Origin: an uncultured Endomicrobiia bacterium | GTDB taxonomy: Bacteria; Elusimicrobiota; Endomicrobiia; DTEH01 | Assembly: GCA_937928765.1 (NCBI GenBank) | Contig: CALFVX010000001.1 | Location: 96,641 to 160,640 of the forward strand | Direction: 5' to 3' | DNA: 64,000 nucleotides | Notes under the pieces: generated by a model | What the model saw: the letters and a program-made list of their open reading frames with translations, nothing else | What the model was told of the DNA's origin: nothing | Database searches by the model: none | Shown: positions 13,669 to 28,600 of the stretch, one piece after another | Numbering within the stretch: the stretch's first letter is position 1 | Layout of the letters: every line of letters starts with the position of its first letter | Program-made: the position numbers and the translations under genes

Positions 13669-16600
13669 TGCAAATTCGTTTGTTGTCACACCACAGTTTA
13701 ATACAGTTTCTGCAGGGACAAAAATGCAAGTTACAGTAAAAGCCGTGGATATAAACGGTGATACTGCTAAGAATTATATCGGAAGAATAAGGTTCACAGT
13801 TGACGGGTTATATCCTTCAGGTGCAGGACCTGAATATAAATGGACTAATAGAACATATCAACCAGAAGAAGGATGGTTGCCTGACGATTATACCTTTACT
13901 TTACAGGACAAAGGTGTGAAAACTTTCTATTTAGTATCAGTTGATTCTGAAGCAGTTAATTTAGTGAAATCTGGTGTAAGAACACTAAGAGTTACAGATA
14001 TTCCGGGAGATGGGATAGGTAGAGATAACATTACCGGTGTAGCAAATATAACAGTTCTTCCTGTGACACCTGAGAAGTTAAGAATAGTAGTTCCTGGTAT
14101 GTCACGTGCACCTGGTATAGTTGGCGGGTTAACTGGTGTACCAGATACACAAACTGCTGGTGTGAACTTTGAAGTGAAAGTTGACGCTTGTGATAGATAC
14201 TGGAACATAGTTTCTACTTCTACCGAGGTAAGATTAAGGTCTACTGCTGGTTCTGACCCGTATACTACAGCGTTGCCACAACAAAAACAACTTTTAGACG
14301 GTTCAGGGTTACCTCAAGGGACTACTACTTTTATTATCCATTTTGTCCAACGAGGTAACCAACGGCTTACTGCTGAAGATTTAGGTCCTACTTCATGGTT
14401 ATCTCATACTATACCATTACCTATCCCTGTGAACCCAGCAGTTGCAGTAAAACTTCAGGTTATACTTCCTGGCGAAACTGCAGAATGGGGTAAACCACCG
14501 TATGACAGTCCTTCCGGCGGTAAACTTGGTAATCCACAAACACAAGTTGCAGGACAAAGTTTTGATGTTCAGGTTAACGCTTGTGACAATTTCTGGAACA
14601 GAAATGATAATGTAAATCCTACAGTAAAAATTATCACTTCGGACAACTACGATGTTGAACCTGCAACACAAACTTTATCCGGTGGGACTGCAACTTTCCC
14701 TGTAACATTAATCACTGCAGCAACTGTTTACAACAACATAATGTATTCTGGGACAACACATTATATATATGCTACAGTTTATGAAGGCGTGAATTTGTCT
14801 ACTGGAATTTCTTCTGGCGTATATGTAATTCCTACTTCAGCAGAAAAACTTTTAGTAATTTTACCTGGTGAAACACCACAACCTGGTTCTTCCACAGGTA
14901 AGACAGGTTCACCACAGACACTTACCGCTGGTGTTACAGCATATGTAGATGTCTACCTTGTTGACCAGTACTGGAACAGACATTCTACAGCTACACAACC
15001 CGTGGTGTTGTTAGATATATCACCATATCCTAACCCTCAACAATCAATAGAAACAAACCCGGCTGAAGCACAACTTGTTACAGGGTATAGACAATATTCA
15101 GTAGTGTTCAAAGTTGCAACTGGACAAACTAACGGTCCATCACAAAGAAATATTTCCGCAACTGACACTGGTGGTTCAGGGACAAATTATACAGGATATA
15201 CCACAGCTGCAATATATGTTTCACCAGCAGAGATTGAAAAATTACAACTTGTAGTTCCTGGTGAAACGGTACAACCTGGTATACCTGAAGGTAAAACTGG
15301 TTCTCCAACAACACGTACTGCAGGTGTATCGTTTAATGTAATGGTACGTTCCTGTGACAGGTTCTGGAACCATAACACTTACGGGACAATGGAAGTAAAA
15401 CTTCTAACTTCAGACCCGTACGATACAGAACCTACATTCAACCTTGTCTCAGGACAAAGGATACAATCGTTGACTTTAAGACAAGCACGGCCTACCGGGA
15501 ATACTTTAGGTAATGTTTATGTTTCAATTACAGCAGTTGAAACTTCAACTTCGCCTGTAACATCTTCGCAGACAGTTTCTGGCATTCTTGTTGTCCCGAA
15601 CAATGCTGTGAGGTTACAGTTAATCCTTCCTGGTGAGACAGCAGAACCTGGCCATCCTGAAGGTAAAACAGGCGAAATTTCGCCTATCACTGCAGGGACA
15701 CCGTTTAGTGTAGTTGTAAACCTTACTGACAATTGGTACAACAGAGTTGCGTTAGACGAACCTGTGGTAAAAGTTCAAACTCCAAACGATCCTTACGATG
15801 TAGAACCTTCAACACAGGCATTAATTGCAGGACAGTATGTGTTCACAAACGCTTTATCTATAGTTCGTGCAGGGACACATACTGTTGTTGTAGAAGATGT
15901 TGACGGTATACCTCCGTTGTATATCTCTACAACATCAAGAAGTTTCTATGTCTCAGCAAAACCTGCATCACAATTACAAGTTTTAGTTCCCAACCAGCAG
16001 AACCTTGCAGGGAACTGGTCAGGTTCGCCTAACGGTCAAGTTCCTTACGGGAAAAATACTGCTGTCACACAGACACAAACTGCAGGTGTAGCGTTTACTG
16101 TAACAGTTAACGCTTGTGATACATACTGGAACATCACTGCTACAAACACTGTAGTATGGATAAATGTTATGAAGACAGCAGTTGAAATTGACCCGTATGC
16201 TGAAGTTTATCCTTCTTCAACTACTTTAATAACAACTTCAACATTTACAGTTATAGTAAAAACAGCACAGGCACGAAGGATAAAAGTTTCCGATGGCGAA
16301 TTTGGTCTTTTAGACCAGTTAGGCGAAGTGTTCAATGTTAACCCGAACATACCGTCAAAAATATTTGTAGTTTTACCTGGTGAGATAGCAGTTCCAGGTT
16401 CGCCTACAGGTAAAACTGGTACACCGTCGTGGCAAGAAGCAGGGTATTCGTTTATGCCTACTATAAGGTTAGTAGATGATTATTACAACCCAACACCTGC
16501 ACCACAGGATATAACAGTGAGACTTACAACTGAAGATCCGTATGATAGTTACACTTATGGTGAATACATTGATTATACAATTCCTGCAAACAACACTGAC

Positions 16601-19600
16601 GGAACTTCTTCTGAATATCCTACATTGATTACTGCAACAACTTCAGGTTGGAAATTAACTGCAGACGATGTTTCACCAAACATTTACGCTACTTATATTA
16701 CTGACGGTGTAAAAGTTAAACCTCGTAGGGATGAACCAGGGTATGAACGTAAACTTCTTGTAACTCTACCTGGTGAGACACATGTCTGGGGTAAACCACC
16801 ATATAACACTAATACTGGTGGGAAGCAAGGTGTAGCACAAATTATTACTGCAGGGTTAACTTTCCAAGTTACTGCTTATGCATGCGACTATTACTGGAAC
16901 AGGATTGATGATACACTTTTTGGTAACAATCCTCCTGAAGGCAACCCTCTGACAAAAATTGAAACTTCAGACCCGTATGATACAGAACCGTCACCAGAAC
17001 AACTTGTTGACGGAAGAAAAGTGTTTAATATAACACTTGTAAAAGCAGGAACGTTTACTATTACTGCTTCTGACATTGACGGTGTTGGTATTTATTACCA
17101 GCCGTATCAAACAATAGTTGCAACTTGTCAAGCAAATGTTGCAGTAAAACTTTTAGCAGTATTGCCCGGTGAGACATATCTTCCAGGTTCGTCTACAGGG
17201 AAAACTGGTACACCACAACAGTTTGTTGCTGGTGTGCCGTTTAATATTACAGTTTATGGTTGTGATAATTACTGGAATTTACAACCTAAAGCTGTAGCGT
17301 TAGTAAGACTAACAGATTCTGATGTATACAACTCAACACCTACAGCAACATCTTTAGTCCAAGGACAGGCTACAATACAACATACTTTTGTAACTGCAAC
17401 TACACATTATATAACTGTTGAAGATATAGACAGCGAGCCACTTTCAAGTTATACAGTTTATGGTGTAACAGTTACACCAAATGTGCCAACAAAACTTCTC
17501 GCAGTTCTTCCTGGTGAAACTTATGTACCTGGGAAATACAACATTGTTCCTTATGGTAAACAAGGAACACCACAAACACAAACTGCAGGTGTTCAGTTTA
17601 ATGTTACAGTTTACGGTACTGACGAGTATTACAACCGTACATCTACATTTGTAGCTTGCTGGGTAACTTCACAGGATCCTTACGATGTAGAACCTTCCAC
17701 ACTTACACTTATTAACGGTAGCACTGTTTTTGTGTTAAATTTTGTTTCAGCAACTGACGGTTTAAACTGGAACAATTCTGGCTGGAGTATAAATGTTTAT
17801 TCACAAGGTAGTATGCAAACATACACTTCTGCAGGTGTCCCTGTACAACCTAACCCGTCTACTTTAAACGATAGAATACAACTTTTACTTCCTAACGAAG
17901 TAAGAAAACCCGGTAAACCACCGTATACAGATTCTACAGGTGGTAAAGAAGGTACGGTAGAAACAAAAATTGCTGGAGAGAATGTTTTAGCAAGAATATA
18001 TATCACAGATTATTATTGGAACAGAAGAACTGATAATGTTTCAAATATAAACTTATCCTGTATAGGATTCCAGGATTACGAAGGTGATGGGTTAACACCA
18101 AAATTTGTTACACTTACTGCTGGTACATCGGATTATTATTTAACTTTCTATACTACCGGTAGTTGGAGTATAACTGCTACACATCCTGATTATCTTTCTT
18201 ACACTTCTTCGTTGATCACAATCCAGCCTGCATCGCCAGTAAAACTTTTAGTTGTTTTACCACAACAAGAAATTTCGCCGTTATCTGTTTCAGGCCGTAG
18301 TGGGACACCTGCAAACGCTACTGCTGGTGTAGGATATAATGTTACAGTTTACGCTTGTGACGCGTATTACAATTATCAACCTGTAGAAACTTCTTCTTCT
18401 ACGGTCAAACTTACAACTTCGGACTTGTTTGACCAAGAACCTCAAAACCTCATTTTACAAAACGGTACTACAGTGTTTGTTATTGTCCCGGTTACTGCAG
18501 GGACACAAACTGTTACAGCAGAAGATTTAACTCCGCCTATTATGGCTGCTAACACTTCTTCAGTGTTCACAGTTGTACCAAACAATCCTGCACGGTTGCT
18601 TGTCACAGTTCCCGGAGAGACAATATTACCCGGGTCACATAAAGGAAAACAAGGCACAGCACAAATACAAACCGCAGGTATATCTTTTGGTTGCACCGTT
18701 TACGCTACAGATATGTATTTTAACCCAACAAATGATACATCTTTTGTAAGAATTGAAACTTCAGACAAATGGGATATCCATCCGTCAACACAACAACTTG
18801 TTTTTGGCACTACAGTGTTTTATGTCACACTTGTTACTGCAGGAGAACAATATATTTATGCAATTGACACTGACGCACCGTATTTATGGACTTCTACAAG
18901 TTCTGCAGTAACTGTACAACCTAAGATAGACGTGTTGTCCGAACTTAAACTGCATATAATAGTTCCGGGCGAAACTTACGAACCTGGTAAATGGAACAAC
19001 GGTGTAAACCCAGCACCGTTTGGTAAACAAGGTTCACCACAAGCACAAACCGCAGGGAACAACTTTAATGTAGACGTCTACCTCGTGGACAAATTCTTTA
19101 ACCGGGTATACACAGGTGTTTCTATGCCATGGGTACAACTTGTCAAAGTAGGCGATTACGACCCGTATGCAATCTATCCGTCGTCAGCACAACTTATCTT
19201 GGGTGCGACAAGTTTCGTAGTACAGTTTAGAACTTCAGGTTGGGCAATAAACCCGTCAAGTTGGACAATAACAGTCCGTGATGTTGACGGTATAGACCCG
19301 TTGTTCCCGGACGCTGTATCGCCAAAAATTACAGTGTTGCCTAATATAGCAAAGAAGTTGCAGATTATACTACCGGGTGAAACTTGGCTACCGGGTTCTT
19401 CTGAAGGTAAAACAGGTGTTCCTGAAAGTTGGGTTGTAGATTCTACACGAACTATTACAGTACAGGTTTGTGACGATTACTGGAATGTTACAAATACTAC
19501 TATAACTGCTACGCTTACTACTGAAGATCCGAACGATACACCAGACCCGCAATCGTTAGGTATCACTCAAGGTAGAATCTATGTTGACAGAAACTTAGTT

Positions 19601-22600
19601 ACTGCTACAACTGATGGTTGGCGGATAACAGTCAGCGCTTCTGGTCTTATAGAATATGTATCACCTAAGATTGTAGTCAATCCTGGCCCACCAGTGAAAC
19701 TTTTAGCATTAGTACCGAACGAGACTCATAACCCAGGTTCGTCAACAGGTAAGTCAGGAAGTGTTGTTTCACAACAAGCCGGTGTAGCGTTCACAGTTAC
19801 AGTTTTGATCACAGACAGTAGATGGAACTTAGTAAGTTCAACTTCTGCATTACTCAGTGTTACAACTGAAGATCCATATGATGTCCATCCTGCAACAAAA
19901 TCTACTACGAACGGTGTGGCTACGTTTGATATAGAATTTCGTCGTGGAGTAGGCGAAGCTTACAGAATAACAGTTGCAACTGCTGCAGGGAACGAACTAC
20001 AACCGTATATCACACCAGCAATACAGTCAAACTATGGTAGTGCAACTAAATTACAGATACTTGTCCCGGGTGAAACTGCAGTACCTGGAAGATGGTATAC
20101 AAACGGTAAAGATGGTACACCTACAGCTTGGTATTCTGGCGATTTGTATCCCGTAGTAGTAAATGTAGTAGACAAATATTGGAACCCAGTACCTACGGTG
20201 AACACTACAGTCCGACTTTCTGCTACAGACCCGTATTACCAACCGCCACAGGATGCGCCAACTAATATGGGTACTGTGACAATTTATACAAGTTTAGTTA
20301 CAGCAACTACTACAGGCTGGCGGATAACAGCTTCTACAGCGCCAGGTGCTGCAAACACCTATTTACAGTCAGATACTTCGCCTAATGTTAAAGTTTTACC
20401 TGGAAGACCAGTTAAACTTTTAGTTTTAGCCCCGGGTGAACAACCACTACCAGGTTCTTCTTCAGGTAAACAAGGTACAGCACAAACACAAGTTGCAGGT
20501 TCGTCGTTTACAATAACAGTTCATGCTACTGACGCTAACTGGAACATAGCAGAATCTTCACATGTTGTAAAAATCACAACTGATGATTTATACGATACAG
20601 AACCCTCAACGAAAACTTTAATTAAAACACAAGAATATTTAAGTATTGCTACATTTACTTTAGTACTTATTACAGCAAACCAAGGTTCGCTTAACCCTGC
20701 CAACAGAAATACTGTTGTTACAGCAGAAGATGTAACTTTAGATATTCCACCAAACGAAAAACTTGCCAATGGTCAAACTACAGTGCCTGTAACACCACAA
20801 ACTGCACAGTATTTAATGTTATTAGTTCCTGGTGAGACACATGTTCCTGGTAAACCTCCGTATTATCCACAGGTTGGTGGTAAAACAGGTTCTCCACAAA
20901 CACTTACCGCGGGTGTTACATACTGGGTTACAGTAGCAGCATGCGATCTTTACTGGAATATAAATCCTAACCACAACCCTGTGGTAAAAGTTTGGACTTC
21001 AGACCCGTACGATACTGATCCTACGCCGTTAGGTCTTGAAAACGGTATGAAATCTTTCCCGATAAACTTAAGACGAGCAACATTGTACCAAGGAATACAA
21101 GAATCGCTTACTGTATACGCACAACACAATGCTGACCCGCAACAGTACACAGCAGCGTTTGTTGGTGGGATAACTGTTTCACCCGAACCTAATGCTATAC
21201 AGTTGTTAATTTTGGTTCCTAACGAACAACATGTACCTGGTTCGCCTTCAGGAAAAGAAGGTACTGTTGCGCAACAAACTGCAGGGTTATGGTTTAATGT
21301 TACAGTACATTGTGTTGACAGGTTTAACAACATAGTACCTACAGCACAGCCTGGTGTTACACTTACTTCTTCAGACCAGAATGATGCTGTTGATGCAGAG
21401 ACAGGTATAGGTTGGGATCCTGCATACCAGCCGCTAATCAACGGAACTACGGTTTATAGAATCGCACTTGTTACAGCATCAACTTGGCATTATTTAACTG
21501 CAGAAGATACTGATGGTAACCCACCGTATTATGGTAGACGAGATTCTTCTTTAATCTGGGTAAACCCAGGTCCACCAGTAAAGTTACAATGTTTGCTTCC
21601 AGGTGAGATACCACGACCTAACACTACTAAAGGTAAAGAAGGAATGCCAGATACACAGGTTGCAGGACAAGTGTTTAATGTAAATGTTAAAATTACGGAC
21701 ATTTTATGGAACTTGGTTCCTACTGCAGGCGCTAATGTAAAACTTATCACTCCGTACGACGAATATGATACTGAACCTTTACAGTCAACAGTAAATGGCG
21801 AAGTTGTAATAGAAAAAACTATTTACACTGCCTCACAGGAACGAACTGATACTAACCCGCCATACTGGGAACCGTTTAAATATCATATAATAATTGCTTC
21901 TGACACTGGCGGGTTGTATTTGTCAAATGTATCTTCAACTTTTACAGTAACTTCTTCTTCGTTTACAAGGTTGCATATAATACTTCCTGGCGAAAGTTAT
22001 ATCCCTGGCAAACCGCCATACGACGGTACAGGCGGCAAAGAAGGTACACCTATAATACAAACCGCAGGTATACCTATTTCCGGCGGTACAATAATTAAAA
22101 TTGGAACCACAATATACTTCAATGTTGCAGTGTTTGCAGTAGACAATTATTACAACCTTGTATATTCAGGCCAACTTGTGACACTTACTACACAAGATCC
22201 ATATGATACACATCCTTCACCACAAGCGTTGAACCAAGGATATATAAACTTTACAAATGTAGCAATGGTTACTTCCTCTACCTGGACTATTACAGCACAA
22301 GCCTCGGGTGTCAATCCTGGCGTGTCATCTCCTGTATACATCAAACCAAACGTTCCTACACGGTTAGCAATTTATGCTCCTGGTGAAATACCTACACCAG
22401 GTTATACTGCAGGACGGGGTAGGACAGGAATACCGCAAGTACAAACAGCAGGATTAAGTTTTGGCCTTACTGTATACGCTTGCGATGCTTACTATAACCA
22501 AACCGTTGCATCACCTACGGTAACAGTTTTAATTGACGACTGGGATATAGATTACGAAGTCTACCGTATATCACGAACTAAAGAACTTATAAATGGTACG

Positions 22601-25600
22601 ACTATTTTCTTTGTACGATTTGCAGCAGCGAAAGTGTCTGTAGCATCTGCTACTGCCGCAGGGTATATTTCTGACTACACTGGCGGTATTTCTGTAAATC
22701 CTTCTACACCATATCGGCTTTTAATTTTACCTCCAGGTGTTGCTTCAGTACCTGGTAAACCACCGTATGTAAGTTCAGAAACTGTTACTACTGGTGGTAT
22801 AACAGGCACTCCAGCAGAACAAACAGCAGGTGTATCGTTCAATATTACAGTTCGTGCAGTAGATCAGTGGTGGAACAAAACTTCTGTTCAACCTATAGTG
22901 ACATTAGAATCTAACGACCCGTGGGATTATCCTGACCAAAAACAAGTTCAACTTTCAAACGGTGAATATACACTTTCTTGGACACTGGTTACACGGAATA
23001 ATACAGGATGGTATATTAGAACAGCAAACTCTGTTTCACCTACGCTTGTAAACTATAGAACTGCAAATATACCTGTTAATTCTAACATTGCAACTTCGCT
23101 TAAGATTTATCTTCTCGGAGAGACACCGGAATGGGGTGAAACTTCTCAACATCCAAACGCTACAGTTCCTTACGGTATAAATGGTAGTCCAACAAACTGG
23201 ACTGCAGGTATACCTAACAGTATCATAGTTAACGCTGTGGATAATTACAACAACAGGCAGGATTCGGATGTTTCCCCAGTAAAAGTTACACCTACAGACA
23301 TCTTTGTCTCAGCACAAACTTATGGGTTAGAAAACGGGTCTAAAACTTACACATTTACCTTAGTTACTGCAGGCACACATACTTTCTTAGCTGAAGACCA
23401 AGAAGCTCCGCTTTTAAGTTCTTACCGTTCTTCAGTGTTCACTGTAAATGTTTCCACCTGGGGAAAACAACTGCATATTACACTTCCTGGTGAAACTTAT
23501 TTTCCTGGTCAACCACCGTACGATGTTGATGAAACAAGTGGTATAGGTGGTAGTGGTGGTAAAACAGGTGCACCTATAGTTCAAACCGCAGGTGTACCGT
23601 TTGTAATAACAGTACGTGCAGTAGATTCGTTCTACAACCTGTTGAATGACGAAGTTTCGTTGGTAAGAATTACACCGTCTATCACTGCATACAGTCCTGA
23701 TATAGGCCAACCGTATGAAGGATGGTTAGTAGAACCTTCTGAAGCATCGCTTGTAGGTGGTGTATCAACTTTCACAGTAACACTTTTAACTGCACATTCT
23801 ACTTGGACACTTACTGCTGAAGATGTAGATGCTACACCTACGCTTATAAAAGGTAAAACAAAAGTTTATGTAAAACCTAACAATCCAACAAAACTTCAAG
23901 TTATTGTACCAGACGAAGTTGAACACCCGGGTTCATCTTTCGGAAGGATAGGAAATGTTAAAACACAGACTGCAGGTGTAGGGTTTACAATAAAAGTTAA
24001 TTTATGTGACAACTATTGGAACCGAGTTAAAGAAGGTTCTATGCCGCTTGTTTCTGTTTGGACTTCGGATACCTACGATACCCATCCTACAGCGTTAACT
24101 TTGGTTAACGGACAAAGATTATTTAACTTAACTTTAGTGACAGCTTCGTCAGTAACAGTTACAGCATCAGGTGGTGGCTATAGTATAGGTGTATCTTCTG
24201 CAATACCTGTTATACCGAATGTACCTACAAAACTTCTTGTAGTTGTCCCACCTCAACAACAAGTTAACGGTAAATGGAACATAGAACCTGTTGGTAGGAC
24301 AAATGTTGCTGTTACTACACAAACTGCTGGTGTGCCGTTGCAGGTTACGGTATACGCTGTAGACAACTGGTACAATTTTGTCTCAACTGTTACACAAACT
24401 ATAACTGTTACAACTTCTGACGATTACGATACAGACCCTGGTAATATTACAATGGTAGGCGGTGTTGCAAGTTGTAGCGTAGATTTCAGGACTGCAAAAT
24501 TGCAAACAGTTACTGCGTTAGACAACGATCCTAACAGTCCAAGTTTGCAATCACATACTTCTTCGTTGATACCAGTACAAGCAAACGTTCCTAAGAAACT
24601 TCACATTTGTGCTCCGGGCGAAATTTACGACCCTGGCAGACCACCGTATGTACCAGCATCGCCTATAGGTGGTAAACAGGGAACACCTGCTAACCAAACT
24701 GCAGGGACAAGTTTTAATGTTGTATTAAGGATTACTGACGATTATTGGAACTTAACTTCAATCTTACCTTATGGCGCTACTGTACAGGTTAACACAAATG
24801 ATCCATATAGTCCATCAAATAACACACAACTTGTTGTTTATTCTTCAGCTGTAGTAAGTATAACTTTAGTTTCAGCATCTTCTGCTACTGCAGACAAAGT
24901 TGTTTATTTTGAAGACATAGACGCTGTAGAGCCAACCTTGTCTTTAGGTAGGACACAGAACATTTTCGTAGCTCCGGGGACACCTACTAAACTTTTACTT
25001 GTCTTACCTGGGCAGACGCTTGTAGGTGGACATCCACGAGGTAAAACTGGTATACCGAATGTAATGGTTGCAGGACAACAGTTTACAGTAACCTGTGCTA
25101 TAACTGACGCGTATTTCAACCCAACACCGAATGTTTCAGTAACATTGCAGGCAGATTCGCCATTGGATAGTTACGATACTGAACCTCAAGCAAGAGATGT
25201 AGATTTACCTACAGGAAGACAATATTTTGATTTCACTTTGGTTACTGCAGCAACACATTATTTAAGAGTTCGTGATGTAGACGGTGTACCACCACTTTAT
25301 CAAGAATATCCTGCAAATCCGCAAGACCTCGCTGTGACAACTTTCACAGTTACACATGCTAACCCAGTAAAGTTACAGTTGGTCCTTCCTGGTGAGACAC
25401 CAGTTCCTGGGAAATACAATGTTTTACCTTATGGTAAAACAGGGTATCCTTTAAACCGTACAGCAGGCGAGTTGTGGTACGCTACAGTAAGGTTAGTAGA
25501 CGCGTATTACAACCTTGTAGCTGATGTAAGTCCACAACCACAGGTTGCAATCTATACGGCTGACCCGTTTGATATTGAACCTTCAACAGAACCGTTAACT

Positions 25601-28600
25601 TATGGTCAAGGTATATTCCCGATAGTTTTAAGGACAGCAGCTACCTGGCATTATCTTGTTGCTGAAGATGTGGATGGTATAGAGCCACAGTATAGTTCAG
25701 ATACTTCGCCAATGTTTACAGTTAATCCTTCCACACCTACAAGACTGCTTGTTGTAGTACCAAACGAAACTTTTGTCCAAGGTTCACCGTACGGTAAGAC
25801 AGGGACAGTACAAGATTATATTGCAGGACAAAGTTTTGTTGCTTTAGTATATCTTGTAGATGATTACAACAACCGTGTAAGGTCAGGTTGGCCCATGCCA
25901 AATGTAGCTGTTACAACTTGGGATCCGAAAGATTCAGAACCTGCAGCTAAAACTTTAATTGACGGAGCGAACAATTTTACTTTAGTACCGTTACATGCAA
26001 CTTCTTCTTGGACATTGACTGCGATAGATGTTGACAGTGAATTGCCAGAATATTCTTCAGGAACATCTTCTTTAATTCGTATATGGCCGAATTTTGTACA
26101 TCATATGCATATTGTGGATTATCCTTCGCAAGTGGTTGCAGGGACAGGATTCTCATGTAAAGTACAACTTAGAGACCAGTATGACAATTTAGTTTCTACA
26201 GGGCCAAACTGGGATAATTATGCTAACGCTGGCTATAAAGTAAAATTTGAAGGTGAATACTTCCCGCCACCGCAAACGCCTGAATTACCTTCAGAATATG
26301 ACTGGGTTATAACTGACTATGGTGAACGAGTGTTCACAGGTATTGTATTAAAGAAAGCAGGACAGAGATGGATCAAAGCTTATCAGACAAACCCTTTGAA
26401 TACAACTATTTCTTCTGAACGTTCTTGTGATCCTAATCCTAACTTGTCAGGTGAAGAAGGTGAACATGGGCCACTTTATACCTATATCAATGTTTTACCA
26501 GGCCCGCCTGCAAGTTTCTTTGTAGTAGAATCTACTGTTACTGCAGGAACTGAGTTTTATACATACGAAGTAAAAGTTCCCGCAGGAACACGATCTGACT
26601 GGGGGAAATTACAGGTAATTGCTTATCTATCAGACGCGTATGCGAACATTGTTCCGTCAAGCGGTGTTCCTGCAAGTATTGAAGTTGTAGAAGTTGTAGG
26701 TTCTACAGGTGTTGTATCTTACACATCACAAGCGTCAGATTCTACACCGCCAGAACCTGTATATTACGCAGTGACAGATTCTTCAGGTGCGATAGGGTTA
26801 ACTTCGCCACTTTATTATTATGGTTCACGCACACTTGACGATTCTGCTAAGGTTAAATTTTCTACTGGAAGTATCGTAGGTGTGACAAGGAAAATTTCTA
26901 CTATAGGAGGTACACCTTACAGGTTAGTAGCACTTAACCCGCCTAACGAACTTGTTGCAGGTAATGAAACACCGTATATTGTTATCCAACGTAGGGACGA
27001 GTTTGACAATCCTACATACCAAGGTGATACTTGGGCACAACTTGTTAGCAACTCGCTTGCTAAAAATCAACAACCACAACGTCAATGGGATTTCAGGTCA
27101 GCACCTGGTGCTGATAATACTTTAGGGCCTGACTATGTTATATGGTTTTACAACTCTATCAAATCAACTTCTGTTGCTATAATCTATTATGATGAAATGT
27201 CTTCTACACCAGAAGGTGAAGATGGCAGAACCTCTTCAGGGAAATGGATGATACAAGCACAAGCGTTTGGTAATGAACCTTCACGATGGGCACAGTTTGA
27301 GTTGTTGGTGAACCCTGACGAAATAACTAAAGCTGCGTTTGACAATCCACAACGACGTCTTACTGCAGGTTTGCCTAAGGAATATACATCTATTGGTCCC
27401 GGACCGAACAGTTTAGAGTTTGAAGTTGAACTACAGGATAGATGGGACAATCCTGTAAGAACAACCTATCCTGTAGTAGTTTTACTTTCTGCTACTCGTC
27501 AACCTTCAAGATATAACGATTCGTATTCGTTCTCGTTATCAAGCCGTGTTGTAGGCGGTCCTGCTTATGGTACACCACCTGTGTTTGAAACACCTATAAC
27601 TTCTTTCACTATAGAAGCAAATGAGTATTATAAACAATTCTATTATCTTGATACAAACGCGTCTGAAAACTATGCTGTTCAACAGACAACTTATCCGATA
27701 ATCACTGCTACACCTTTAGGACAGAAAGGTGATGGTACACCATGGGCTGCTGCACAACAGTCGGTAATAATTATGCCAGACAGAATAAGAAGGTTAGGAG
27801 TTTATGCTACATACTCAATCCCGCCACAACCTGAGTATTTGCAGACACTTACTGCAGGGGTAACATCACAAATATTTATGCTTACTACTGAAGATTTTTA
27901 TGGCAACATTGCGCCTATACTTGAAGCAGACCTTTCAGGAGATAATCCAAGACGGATAAGGATTGTTTCCACATCCACTGGTAATGTAAAGTTTGCAATA
28001 GGTTCTACTACTACCTGGGCACAGAACGAAGGTATAGCATACTTTAGGTTAGGTGATAGAACTACTACATTTTATCTTATTGACACACTTGCTTCTGTAA
28101 GATACGGTGTGTACGATACTACACATACTTTGTATGCGAATACTATTGTAAACCCTGGCATGTGGACTGTAGGTGTCCGACCTTACAAGGTCTTGCCTAA
28201 CATACCACACCATTTTGTTATAACCACACCGTCACGACGACTTATTGCAGGAACTACTATACAGTTTGACGGTTCAGGTAGTGATACTTCTACAACTACA
28301 GTTTCTGCCAAAGGTGGTCCTATGGTGATAACAAAAAATGGTGAACCTGTTTTTGCCGGTATAACCGTACAAATAAAAGACGAGTTTGAAAATGTAACAA
28401 TTTCTACTGAAAATGTTATACTTTCTGTAGAAGTTATAGATTCACCACAGGCTTATGGGTCTATAGATCCATCAAAAGATCTTGACGGTGCCGGTTGGAC
28501 ACTTATGACTGGCGGTGGTAATATTTTAAGTGTGCTTATTCCTGCAAACAACGATTCAGGGACTTTCTATTATTTTGATACAATTACAGGGTCACATACG

